Part shown: positions 34,586-45,224 of the stretch, one piece after another
Position numbering within the stretch: position 1 is the first letter of the stretch
Layout of the letters: every line of letters starts with the position of its first letter
NCBI GenBank assembly: GCA_032821775.1
Contig: JAVLRN010000007.1
Location: 1,488,001 to 1,552,000, forward strand
Direction: 5' to 3'
Source of the DNA: Sanguinoderma infundibulare
Taxonomy: Eukaryota; Basidiomycota; Agaricomycetes; Polyporales; Polyporaceae
DNA: 64,000 nt
Notes under the pieces: model-generated
Databases searched by the model: none
Told to the model about the DNA's origin: nothing
What the model saw: the letters and a program-made list of their open reading frames with translations, nothing else
Made by a program: the position numbers and the translations under genes

Positions 34586-37012
34586 ATGATATACTACAGG
34601 GCCGTTCTGAAGGGGGCGTTCCTGGCTGCTCTGCAGCAAGTCGCATGCGGAGTTAGCATCGCCGACATCCAGGGCGACGCGTGGATATCCCCGCTGTCAG
34701 GACAGACGGTCCGGAACCTCACTGGAACCGTTACGGCAAAGGTGTGTCCATTTTCACAGAATCTGCGTAAATCAAGCAGAGAAAGCTCATACGCGTGCAT
34801 TATTATTAAGGGCACCTCGGGATTCTGGATCCAAGAGGAGCGCACGGACGATGTACGGGTCTCAAGCGGCCTCAACGTTTTCACGACTTCGAAGACGATC
34901 CTCGCAAGTGTCACCGTGGGCGACCTCATCTCGCTCTCCGGCAAGGTCTCGGACTTCCGGTCCTCCAGTGACCCCACCTTCCTCTTCGCCACAGAGCTTG
35001 AATCACCCACGGATATAGTAGCCCTTTCGTCCAACAACACTGTCGCGCCACTCGTGCTCGGTCAAGACCGCAGCCCCCCTACCCAGGCGTTGTCTGGGCT
35101 GGACGCAGGAGAGGATGGCTGGCTGTCTGTCCCAAACAACGTGAGCCAAATCGAGGTGGAGAACCTTGCACTCCAGCCGACCGATTACGGAATGGACTTT
35201 TGGGCAAGTCTGGAGGGCCAGCTCGTGACCGTGAGGAACCCGACTGCCACTGACTTTGCGAATTCGTTCGGCGAGTTCTGGGTCTACGGTGACTGGAACG
35301 TCACGGGGAAGAACAGTCGTGGTGGCTTAACCATCACGATCGGTGCGCCCCCTTTCGCCCAGTCGAGTCGGAACCTGCAAGCTAACTAGAAACATGCGCA
35401 GGTCCGGACAACGTCCCGGATGCTAACCCGGAGACCATCATCATCGGATCGCCACTCGACGGTACTACGAACCCCGGGACTTCTCTGGGCAAGCAGTTCT
35501 CAGACATTACTGGCGCGGTCGTTTACCAGTGAGCCTCCCGCGCGGCGCTCTCATCGAACACGAACAAAGCTGAACCTTTTGTTATAGGTTTGGATTCTAT
35601 TACCTGGTGCCATTGACGGCGCCCACAGTCGTCTCGACTCCCAGCTCCGTCGCCCCACCCGCGACGATCGTGTCTGGTAACGATGAGTGCACGATTACGA
35701 TCGGCGACTACAACGTGCGCATACAGTCTACCTTCACGTACGCACGTAGCGCATATCCTGATGATGCACGCATTCGCGCCACGCCACAGATCGACAACAT
35801 GGCTCCGACGTCGTCCCACATGCCCGCGGTCGCGAACCACATCGCGAACTTTCTGAACGCCCCGGACCTCATGTTCCTCCAGGAAGTCCAAGACAACTCC
35901 GGGCCTACAGACGACGGCGTCGTCATCGCGAACGTGACGCTCACAAACATCGTCAATGCGGTCCAAAACGCCAGTGATGCCAGCACGACTTACGCCTTCA
36001 CTGAGATCTCGCCTGAGAACGACCAGGACGGCGGCGAACCAGGAGGTAACATCCGTGTCGCGTACCTGTACGTTCCCGGCTGCACCCACGCACGCACCTC
36101 GATCGCTCACGCTGAGATCGCTCGTGACGCTCACAGGTACAACAGCACCAAGCTCAGCCTCGTCCCCGGCTCCCCCGCAGGCGGCGCACTCGACGCGACC
36201 GAGCCCCAAAGCGGAACAGATGGCGTGACACTAAGGTGAGCTTCTCGTGCCTCCGGCAACGTCCCGTGAATGCTCATGTACACTCTACTTACCCACCGAC
36301 CCCGCCCACAGCTTCAACCCCGGCCGCATCGACCCGACGAACACCGCGTGGACCGCGAGCCGCAAGCCGCTCGTCGCGCACTGGCAGACGCCGTCTGGCG
36401 CGCGGTTCTTCGCGATCAACCTCCACCTTACCGCCAAGCTCGGCGGGACGTCCACCCAGGGCGACCCCCGGCCACCGATCAATGCAGGGGTGGACCAGCG
36501 GACGAGCCAGGTCCAGGTCGTCGCGGTGAGTTTCTCATCTATTGGATGCTGACCCGGGGTTCTGGCAAGACGTTTTCTTTTCTTGCGCAACGCGATCCGT
36601 GTGTTCGGAGCAGTGCAAAGCTGCCGAATCTCATGTCCGGGACGACGATCATGCTGATACTCATCTCCGAGTCTTCTAGGCATTCGTCAAGAGCCTCCTG
36701 AACCTCGATCCGAACGCGAACGTCATCGTCGCCGGCGACTGCAACGAGTACACGCAGACGCGCTCCGTCTTCGCACCCTTCGACGGCCTGCTGACCGAGG
36801 TTGACGTCGCGGCGGGCGTGCCCATCGTCGAGCGCTACACATACCTCTTCGACCAGAACGCGGAGCAGCTCGACCACATCTTCGTCTCGCCCGCGATCGT
36901 CGCGCGGGGCGGACTCGCCGTCGAGCATGTGCACGTCAACAACTGGGCGCCGTCGCTCGACGCGCGCGCGAGCGACCACGACCCGAGCGTGGCGCAGCTG
37001 AGAGTCTGCTGA
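34586..37012 (+). CDS. Secreted endonuclease/exonuclease/phosphatase-fold nuclease
   Basis: Predicted extracellular DNase of the EEP superfamily. Exons: 34586-34741, 34811-35342, 35402-35528, 35588-35714, 35790-36067, 36137-36235, 36312-36525, 36680-37012 (621 residues). The start MIYYRAVLKGAFLAALQQVACG can serve as a signal peptide. Residues ~25-260 form the OB-like N-terminal part seen in these nucleases (GTSGFWIQEE). The catalytic domain follows with YNIDNM, FLQEVQDN (metal-binding Glu), NIRVAYLY, FFAINLHLTAK, VIVAGDCNEYT (Asp and Asn of the active site), QLDHIFVS and the final SDHDPSVA (catalytic Asp-His). All eight exons join in phase; intron 1 is a stop-free multiple of three. Convergent with CDC123 (82 bp). 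Confidence 0.88.
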
Positions 37013-37094
37013 AGCGGAGTAGGAGAGCGCAGCTGATATTGCACGATCGTTTTCGTAGTCAATACACACTGTAAAATAGGTGTATAGATACACC

Positions 37095-38624
37095 TCAGCT
37101 CGAAGCAGCCGCGCTCTGCTCGTTCTCGTCGTCTTCTGCCATGCTCTTACGGATCTCGTCCTGCCAGGTGTTTGCGAAGTCCGAAATGTCCCTCCCGCTG
37201 CTCATCGCGAGCGCCTCGATGGGCATCATGTTGTGCTGGTGGGCAGGCGCGTTACGCGTCGAGGCGGGATGGCTGGGTGAGTCCACGACGCGCAACTGCG
37301 GCCTATCCGGGCGCGCGAGCAGGATGGTGTGCAGCTCTTCGTACGTGAAAAGTAGCGGGTCCGTGCGAGGATGGTACGGGTTGAAGTCAATGATGTGTCC
37401 GCGTGAGAGATCGCGAGTGAGGAGGAAGTCGAAGACGTCTGGAATGGGGAGCGATTGTTCGCGCGATCGGCGGCGAGGTGGGTGTTGGAAAGTGCGGGGA
37501 GAAGGATCGGGGTCAGTTGTCGTTAGACACGGGTGCGGTAGGCAGTTTGGGGAGGGGACGACGTACAATCGCCTTGGGTTTGCTCCCATTTGCCTTTGAC
37601 ATTGGCCTCCCAAAAGGAGACGACGGCGTCGACGACCTTCTGCTGCGTGTCGCGTTCGTTCCAAAACTCGTAAAAGTTCGGATCTCGTTGAGAGATGCCT
37701 AGAGCAAGAATGGTTGAGCGGAGGTTGATCCTCTCCGATTCGCACGAAAACGGCCTGCGCGCACCTATGAGGACTTCTTGTCGCACGAAGCAGCGCAACT
37801 CTCTAGCACGGTCGACAGGATACCATTTGCGCAGTACGAGCTCGAGTTGGTAGGGAAGAGGCGGGTCGCTTTCTTGGAGAGGTTCGCAACCGTCGAAGAC
37901 GAGTTGGGGATCGAGGTCGTGTTGCACGAAGTCGGAAGACTTGAGTAACAAGTAAATATCGGCAGGAGTCATGCACTTCAAGGGGGACGATGCTGGCAGG
38001 ATCCATGCAGCATCCTAAACATATACGTGAGTACGAGACCGATTGGACGAAGATTGAGTTTGCATTGGCCGGTGGATACCAATGTGCATTCTCGCATGAG
38101 AACAACGTTGGGGATGCAGACCGTATCGGCGACCGAGATTCAACGGACCCATTGCGGCATTGGCACATACAACTGGACGGAAACTAAGACGACTGCGGGT
38201 ACGCACCCTCGGGGAAGAGAAGTTGAGCTTTGGGAAGACGGCGCCATAGTCCGCTACCGCTGCTCTGATCTGCGCATCCAACTCGGGAAATGCGAACTTG
38301 GTGGGCTCGTCCTCGTCTTCGTCGGGCTCGTCCTCGTCGTCGGAAAGTGTGCTTTCAGCCGGTCTGTAAAACGGCAGGGATGCGTTGGATAAGAGCTGGC
38401 GTTGGGGCGTATGTGTGAAGGACTGACAGGTCTTCGGCACCCTCTGGAACGAATACGCCGTCGGAGTCGAGGTATTCAAGGAAGGCAGACGACAAGGGTC
38501 GGATGACGGTGGATTTGATGGTGTGATGACGGAACGCCGGGTACCAGGACGAGAATTGGAAGGCTAGGATGGCAGAGGGTGGATAAGAAGGCAAGACTTG
38601 CGGGATTGAGACTGGCGCAGGCAT
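37095..38624 (-). CDS. CDC123: Cell division cycle protein 123 (eIF2 assembly factor)
   Basis: ATP-grasp protein that promotes assembly of translation initiation factor eIF2, acting on eIF2-gamma. Exons (minus): 38624-38428, 38363-38207, 38014-37765, 37698-37567, 37438-37095 (359 residues). Signature segments in order: AFQFSSWYPAFRHHTIKS, the acidic linker DDEDEPDEDEDEP, VFPKLNFSSPRDAAWI, LKCMTPADIYLLLKSSDF, LVLRKWYPVDRARELRCFVR, ISQRDPNFYEFW and GDYVFDFLLTRD..IIDFNP near the C-terminus, the last being the ATP-grasp metal-binding region. Intron 2 is long (192 nt). The start ATG at 38624 gives a short N-terminus as in other fungal CDC123 proteins. Diverges from the 7TM gene by 304 bp. Confidence 0.92.
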
Positions 38625-38928
38625 CGCGACGGAGGACAAGTCGGCTATAGGCCACGACGAATTCGAATTCGCGGTGATCAGTGATCGGACGTTGCCGACT
38701 GAATGGTGCAGGGGCCTATGCCCATATTCGGGCTTGGCATTGGGGAGGTGGATACGGACTCAGCCCAAAACGGGGACCCGGCTCGGCGCACAGGGGCTCC
38801 CTGGTCGCGACTATATTCACCTTCTTTTCCCCCCTCCCTCAGGCCGCCGCCCTGCCAGCGTCCTCTCGGTCCCCGTTTTCTGTCTTGCGTCGCCTTCGCG
38901 TTCCGCCCTCCAGCTTGTCCTGTCCACC
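38625..38928. promoter_or_regulatory. Divergent promoter region, CDC123 / 7TM gene
   Basis: No gene is seen. A CTATATTC-like element lies at about 38811-38818, about 110 bp before the 7TM start. Confidence 0.35.
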
Positions 38929-40919
38929 ATGAGCTCGACGGCGACACCTGTGGCAGTCGCGACACAGTCCGAGTTGACGAGCACCTTTGGCGTGCTCCTC
39001 ATCGGTTTCATATTTTCCGTTGTTCTCTATGGCCTCACCTTCTTCCGTCCGTCGCCTTCCCCTCTTAAGCGCGTCCGCGTCCTGCTCATCATTGTCTCCC
39101 TGATCAGAAACCTATATCTACTATACGCGCTTCCCCGCGGACCATAGGGGTACCAAGTGCTTGGTGAGTGCTGTTTTTCTGTGTACGAGCCAAGCGTCCA
39201 ATTGACGTCCCCTCCCCAGGTCGGTGTTCTATGGTACGCGTTAACCGCTTGCTGCCAATCATCCTGTTCACCTAGCGCTGGGCGTTTATAGGGCCATGGA
39301 CACAGCTGTGACAGCTCTTAGTATGTGGTTCTTCAACGTTTACACAATCATAACCATAACAATCCGTCATCTCTTCCAGTATCGCATACGTTCGTTAATG
39401 CACCATCTCCGTCCGGATATCTCATTGACTCGCAACAGCCTATACCGCTACCTTATCACCAACTTCATGACTGCTTTTAACGACCTCAGTCCTACAAAGT
39501 ACGCCATAATCTATCCTCGAGTATTCCAAAGCTGACGACGGCATATAGGACCTTCGTCGTAAGTCTGCTGTTGTCCCCCGTCTTAGCCATCGCTCACTAC
39601 TATCGTTAGACTGAGGAGGTGCTGGCGGTAAGTTTCGTTTTCTGTTACATCCACTTGCGTCTGATCTAATCTATGCATCCAAGACACTCCTGATCCTTAT
39701 TGTACAATCGTGAGTCCCGTGCCGCGGTAGCTAAACGCCTATCTGATTCTCTATCCAAGTTATTACGCGTTCCGTGTCTGGACAGTCACAGAACGACAGT
39801 TTGTGCTCCCCTCATTCCTTGTCAGCATCTTCCTCTTTTCTTCCAACGCTTTCGTATTTCTGACCTTCCTGCAAAGGTTGCACTGGCAGTGGCATCTACT
39901 GGTAAGAGTTACATGAGCAGCCTCCCGCCAAAACTCACCTTTGTTCCTGTTCTCGCTGTAGCCCTCAACCTTAGTGAGTGGTAGTCGCCTCAGATTACAT
40001 GGATCGTCTGCTCACCTTCGGAACTTAGTTGCAATTATCAACATGTATGCCTACACTCATCTCAATCGTGGGCGACCGAGTTGACTCTCGTTTCAGCGCG
40101 CAGCAAGATTTTTTCTTCGAGATCGTGACCAACAGCGTAAAGATCCTCCGCGGCATCGGCTTTGCTATCGCAGTGGCCGCAGATCTTATCATTGTCGGGA
40201 CGATGTTTTGGTACATGCAGCCATCTCGCAACCCTGGAATGGCCAGGCCAGACGGTCTGTACGAGCAGACTGTTGTCTACTGTTTCAACCGTGGGACCGC
40301 CTTCACGTTTGTCGTCCTTGACTGGTTTCAGCCACATTCAGGCCGTGTTGATTTCATCCTTGTGTTTGACAGCGCGATTCAGATCCTCTACCTTATCATC
40401 TTCCTCACCATGCCAAGCTCGCAAGCATGGATCCTTGTCGGTTGGGTCGCCAGCAAGGTATACGTCAACAGCGCACTCGCACTGCTCAACTTCCGCAACA
40501 GCCACCGCGGCCGTGGCGTGCATGAGGAGGACAGCCTGAACCAGGCGGCCAGCAACCGCTCTGGCTCAGTGAGCGTCCCGCCCATCGGACCTCGCGAGAC
40601 GGGCCGCAGTGTTCAGTTCACCGTCGACCCCGACGCCAAGGTATGATTACTTCCTCTTTTCGCATCACCCCTTGCTGGTTAACTTACAGTGTCCAATATC
40701 CGCAGACGCGCGACCCGATGAGCATCATCGAGCTCGACATGGTCGGCTCGCGCGCCGACGGCTTCGACGACGACGTGAGTAGTCAGTAGTATGTTCTTCC
40801 CTCTTTGCCCTCCGAAGCTGACTGCAGACTCGTCGTGACAGAACGGTAAGAACAACGGATGGCTCGAGCCGGGCGGACCCAGCAAACGTCAGGAATCTGA
40901 CGACGACTCGTCACAGTAA
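38929..40919 (+). CDS. Multi-span membrane protein, DUF6534-like, split into 17 exons
   Basis: Modelled as 38929-39046, 39108-39163, 39220-39233, 39292-39320, 39380-39389, 39439-39498, 39549-39558, 39610-39627, 39684-39709, 39760-39820, 39877-39901, 39962-39973, 40029-40044, 40097-40306, 40373-40640, 40706-40774, 40842-40919 (359 residues). Six to seven hydrophobic helices. The spliced text reads QTYIYYTRFPADHRGTKC, WAMDTAVTALISHTLYRYLITNF, QSYYAFRVW, ALNLIAIIN, and a last helix ending YVNSALALLNFRN before a hydrophilic Ser/Asp-rich tail. This order is what I know from the large basidiomycete family now called DUF6534; no function is established. Six or more exons are 10-18 nt, so borders need transcript support. 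Phase is consistent throughout and the total is exactly 360 codons. Confidence 0.72.
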
Positions 40920-41530
40920 GCCTTCGCTGCTGGTGGTCATGGCTTCCTTTAGTGATTTGACGGCTCGGCGCGCTCCTCAAGGACATGCGCCGGCCTCTCT
41001 GTCAGTGAGCACTGAGTGGGCATCAATCGCGCCCCGCGCCCCACGTCCAAAAACGACTCGGGAGTACATCACGTTAATGCTGTACCTGTCCTTATCTGCT
41101 TCGACAACAGCTGCTTCGCCACCTCGCCACCTCCCCCGGCTCATGTTGTTTTATTGCCGCATCACATCATTGCTATTCCTCATTCGTTCAATGTAATATA
41201 GAAACGTATACTAGTTGTAGTGCAGGGTAGTTCTTTTTCTTCCGGTTTGGCCTGTTGCCAGGACTTGTATCAACTTACGTTCACGCAATGTAGATCATGG
41301 TTTGGAAGGTCTTGCTCGTGCGTAAGAAATCGTGCTCGTGCTGGTTGCTCAGGCCTTCAGGTGTCTAATTGGTGTCGAAGACACAAAGGAAGAGGAAGGA
41401 TTCTGCGAGTACATCTTCCACGGTCTTGGAGTCGACTACGTGGGCCTGATTTTTGGAACATTCTTGAGTACCCCGGTATGTTTCTGGAGGGCGTTCGCCG
41501 AGAATGGGGGCCACGATTCTCGACCCGAAG
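40920..41530. other. Intergenic region between the 7TM gene and TS2 (convergent)
   Basis: No supported gene; short frames only. Confidence 0.4.
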
Positions 41531-41569
41531 TCCAGCACGACACACTGTTGTTAGTGCCACGTCGACGTC
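41531..41569 (+). repeat. Direct repeat, copy 1 (flanks the TS2/pseudogene block)
   Basis: About 39 bp matching 45076-45114 with about five differences, same orientation; ends in the shared GTGCCACGTCGACGTC. Confidence 0.65.
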
Positions 41570-41595
41570 CCACACTTTCCTGCTCCCTATTCTAT

Positions 41596-42852
41596 TCAAG
41601 GCTGGTAGCCCAACTCTGCAAGACGGTAACGCTTGGCTTTGAGAGAAAACTCTAGATATCCCTGTGTGAACACGTGAGCGGCGGCAACTTACACGATGGG
41701 CCCAGGGGTAGTTGCACGAACCTGCATGTATCTCTGCCACAAGACGGCCAGCTCGGGGTCTTCAGCCGTGAGGTCGTTCATCCTACTGGCTGACTCCAAA
41801 ACCTCTTCCACCAGTTGCCCGAGGACGATTATCACGGACGTCTGCTCAGCACTAGCACGAAGGTGGACATAGTTGTTCATCTCTCCGGCCAGCTCTTCCT
41901 TGTAGAACGAAAGTCTGTGAAACGATCAGCGACTTCCCAGACATTGACGACCAGAAACATACATGTCACTGTGAACACCGTGGAGATAGACCATCAGGAT
42001 CATTCAAAAGGATCAGTGGTCGCATGCGCACGTACTTGACGCCTAGAGTCCAGTGTTCCATGTATCTGACGAAAGGTATTAAGGGACAGAAGGTGGAAGC
42101 ACAAGCGAAAGTTTCTCACGGGAGTACTTGCAGATAGGACACCGGTGTTGTACGCCATTCATTCATGAATACGAAATGGACGTACGGGGGACCGAGTCCG
42201 GCCCTAGTGCGTAGATAGTATGGGAAACGAGTTGCCGATGGCTTGACCACCATGTGCTGCGTCGTGAACTCGATGTACATGGCTGTCACCGCGTCAAGCG
42301 TCCCGGCAATGATGGCATCTGCACCAAATTGAGTCCACAGATCATGAGCACGACCGAGCAACTCCGCGAGGCTTTGGAGAATGGGATCCGGTTGCCTTTC
42401 GCCTTGAGCGAAGCGGCGGGTAAATCGCATGACGGCATCGAGGTCGCGTTCGCCGAGGTCATCGACGTACATGAGGCAGGCCGTGTAGAGCGCGATGAAA
42501 TAGCGGTGTTCGTGAGTCGTATGGCCGTATGTAGTCTCCGCATAGACGCAGCTGCCGTCCATGATTTTGGCAACGAGGACGGTATTGATATCGGCAGGCC
42601 AGGACGCCAATTCGGCTGTGAGTCTCTTGCGGAGGACAGCATCGCCGGGGCTTTGGGGTGACTTGTAGTCGCTACGGTTCAGGAAGCTGCGGATGAGATC
42701 TTTGACCTCAGCATGCGGATCGTTCGAATCCTGCAGGACCAGTTCAGCCGACATAGCTTGCTACCTTGCAAAGCATTGTAACGTACGGCGGGGGATTGCG
42801 CAGATGAAGCACATACTTCGGGGACGTCAAGAGGTCGGAAGAGCGGGACCAT
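41596..42852 (-). CDS. Terpene synthase, trichodiene-synthase (TRI5-like) family, copy TS2
   Basis: Second predicted sesquiterpene cyclase. Exons (minus): 42852-42817, 42730-42120, 42065-42036, 41968-41963, 41914-41722, 41661-41596 (313 residues). Asp-rich motif VDDLGERD (Asp102-103) and NSE motif NDILSFYKE (Asn226, Ser230, Glu234), again built over a 6-nt micro-exon (41968-41963). Exons of 30, 6 and 193 nt are the same lengths as in TS1, which shows common descent. The C-terminus GYLEFSLKAKRYRLAELG is the family end. It is clearly diverged from TS1 (roughly half of residues identical by eye), so it is an older paralogue and not part of the recent duplication. The N-terminus is ~50 residues shorter than TS1; more 5' exons may exist. 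The donor before the last exon is GTTCGT, slightly unusual. Confidence 0.8.
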
Positions 42853-42932
42853 GATGTTCGCGTGTATGGGATTGAAAGATTAGAGTGCGTGGAAGATGAG
42901 GGTGCATAGAACGTACAAAGGTTAAGACACAC

Positions 42933-42940
42933 TTATATAT
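42933..42940 (-). promoter_or_regulatory. TATA box of TS2
   Basis: ATATATAAGT on the minus strand, about 80 bp upstream of the TS2 ATG at 42852. Confidence 0.5.
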
Positions 42941-43494
42941 GGAGAATCGCGGCTGCCGACTGCGGAGTTGGGACCCAGCGCTGTCATTGCATGTCCAAGG
43001 AAGTGTCCACTGTAAGACGTCAATGTGCGGTCACCACTCCGAGGGCTGGGAGGCGTACCTGTGGTGTTGTTATTCTGCTTTGGACCCCAATGCATACCTG
43101 CTTCGAGTTTACCATACTGTCAGATACGAGCCTATCTGTTAGTACAGAGAAAGAGAAGTCCGTATCGATATCCGGCTAAATTCGGAGTCGTTTGATTGAG
43201 GGCACTGTCAGCCACAGCAGGACGTTCCCCTGCATGCCTGTTAACTTGATTACTTACGGATGGCGAGTGCCTGTTGCCTGCCTGGATCCCGGCTAGACAG
43301 TCAGCATTTGTTCTGCAATCATGCGCACGCTTGTCACGGTGTGACTAAGCTTGTGATGCCCAATAAGGTTTGAATGAAATCTGTTGTTCCCAACTTCAGT
43401 TACAGGTTCAGAGGAGCTTGAGCAGAGCAAGATTCTCCTCGCTATGTCACACATTCATCCGTCATATGTCGACGAACGGTCTCGATACGACCCT

Positions 43495-43903
43495 TCACTC
43501 TGATCCATTAGGCTCGGCGGTGATCTCGTGAAGCCGAGACCGCCGTGCTTTGAAGTGGAACTCCACATACCCCTGTGAATATCGAAGGTTGTCAACGCGC
43601 TATCGCTAACTCGCGCCTCCAAACCCGGTAGCCTACTTACCATAAGAAAACCAAGGCAGATGTCCGCCAAGCCCGACTGAGCCGAACCCATTTGCTTGAT
43701 CGTAGACTCGAGGTTCTCCTCAACAAGACGGCGGAGGATAGAAATCGCCGGCTATTGTTCCGCCGCTGCGCGCATGTCAACGCAGTTGTCCGTCTCTCCT
43801 GCCAGCGTTTCCTTGCAGAATGAGAGACTATAACGCCGATCAGTATAAGCGCTGAGGCGAGAAGCGGGGCACGTACATATCGCTGACGATTGAGTAATAG
43901 TCG
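43495..43903 (-). pseudogene. 3' fragment of a TS1 copy (terpene synthase pseudogene)
   Basis: Matches TS1 from the micro-exon to the stop codon (left 5075-5488) at high identity. It lacks the first two thirds of the gene, including the Asp-rich motif. Further damage: an in-frame TAG where TS1 has a Lys codon shortly after the NSE motif, the Tyr of the NSE motif changed to Cys, and a 6-bp deletion downstream. It is joined at about 43903 directly to sequence that in the left copy lies near 3145, next to an ATAC shared by both sides. Confidence 0.82.
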
Positions 43904-44105
43904 TATGGGGTCTGTAGTAGTCTATGGGTGGTCATTGTGGAAGCTGAGGTCGGAGTCCCCGGCCCCGCGTCGGTGTCTGTCGGTGTCTGAGACAGTCGGA
44001 TGAAACCGGAACCCGGGTCCCAAGCGGCAACTGCTGTCCATTAGCCGCCTTTGTCCGAAGAACCCCGCCGCGCCCAATCCCCGCCAGATCTTCTTTCTCT
44101 ATATT

Positions 44106-44887
44106 CATGAGGAGAACGGAGCACGTGCCAGACGTACTTGCAGAGGATGGGCAGGAATCCGGCGTAAAGCCCTACGAGGCCCTCTTCCCGTGCCATGCGC
44201 GGGAAGCCGGTCATGAGGCCCTTGGCGTAGCCGCGTTGGGAGACTAGGCGAATGCGCGTCGTCTCCAGCGGGGTGAGGAAAATATCGGCGAAGAACCTGT
44301 CCGTGGAGAGTGAGCGGCCTTGGCCCTGTTCCTGTTCCAGAAGGCATGCGCGTGTCTTACTCTGCCGCACTCGATGCGCCAAGGTATATCGCGGTGCGGT
44401 GCTTGACCGCCGTCTCCTGCTCTCCAGCGAGCTCTGCGAACCGCTTCTTCCAGAATTCGTATCCGGAAAACTTGGCTTGGACGAAGTAGCCAAGTTGCGG
44501 TCGGTCCAAACCCGATGAGCAGGGAGGAGGCCCCCTCGTGCGCTACGATACATCTCCCTCCGGAGAGCAGAGACATGCGCGCCATGGCCGGATCGATCTG
44601 TATGCCCGTCTTCACTACATCAATGGCTACAAGACCCAAGGTTCTCCTTTCAGCATTGTGGAACCAGGACCGGTGAGTGGTTCACTTACGGGTCATCGCG
44701 CCATGTGTAAGCCTTGAAGAATGTGTCTGTAAATGAGAGGCATGTATCGACATGAAAAGACGGGTGCGGCTCAAGTTGTGCACAGTGCAGCGGCCAGGAA
44801 GAACGATGTGTAGTCCCTAGGGGTGAATCGCGGAGGCACGTAAGGCAGCCTCCAAGCCTTCAAAGTTTCCGATTCAGAGTGTGCCAT
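44106..44887 (-). pseudogene. Truncated copy of the mitochondrial phosphate carrier
   Basis: Covers the equivalents of carrier exons 1-4 and ends at about 44106 after exon 4, so the third carrier repeat and C-terminus are absent. The exon 1 donor GT has become TT, the signature Arg of repeat one (KTRIQ) is Gly, and a 2-bp insertion plus a 6-bp deletion after GFGPTA shift the frame. The ATG and the TATA box (44945-44951) remain. It cannot make a functional carrier. Confidence 0.87.
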
Positions 44888-45040
44888 ATCGGTGAAAAGG
44901 AAGCAAGAGATGTTGATGGTGACAAGTGGAGAAGTTCTGTTAGTTTTTATACAGGATGCATGGGCATGGTGCGGACGCGTTCGCGGTTGGAAAGTCTGTC
45001 CGCTGCGTCCTACTGTGACGACGCCATAGCTGAAACCACT

Positions 45041-45071
45041 GCAAAGACGCGCGTCAGGTGACCGCGTTTCA
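45041..45071 (+). repeat. 31-bp element at the outer end of the right duplication arm
   Basis: Identical over 31 bp to 1077-1107 and in the same orientation, while the adjacent homology is inverted. Confidence 0.8.
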
Positions 45072-45075
45072 ACTC

Positions 45076-45114
45076 TCCAGCACGGCACATCGTTGTCGGT
45101 GCCACGTCGACGTC
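45076..45114 (+). repeat. Direct repeat, copy 2
   Basis: Partner of 41531-41569. It starts five bases after the 31-bp element, so the edge of the duplication and this repeat nearly coincide. Confidence 0.65.
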
Positions 45115-45224
45115 GATCACAACAATGAATGAGCTCCTAGCGGCGGGCGATGATTGACAGAATCCTAGCTACTACACACAACAGACTTGACACATGACGG
45201 TCTTCCAGTGATCGACAGAAGCAC

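Larger units (their letters stand above)
42975..45071 (-). repeat. Right arm of the inverted segmental duplication
   Basis: On the minus strand this matches left 1077-6310 in the same order, with two large and two small deletions. It consists of about 45040-44106 (carrier exons 1-4), 44100-43905 (left 2949-3145), 43903-43270 (TS1 3' end and flank) and smaller blocks down to 42975. The matching parts are roughly 85-92% identical by eye. Confidence 0.8.
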
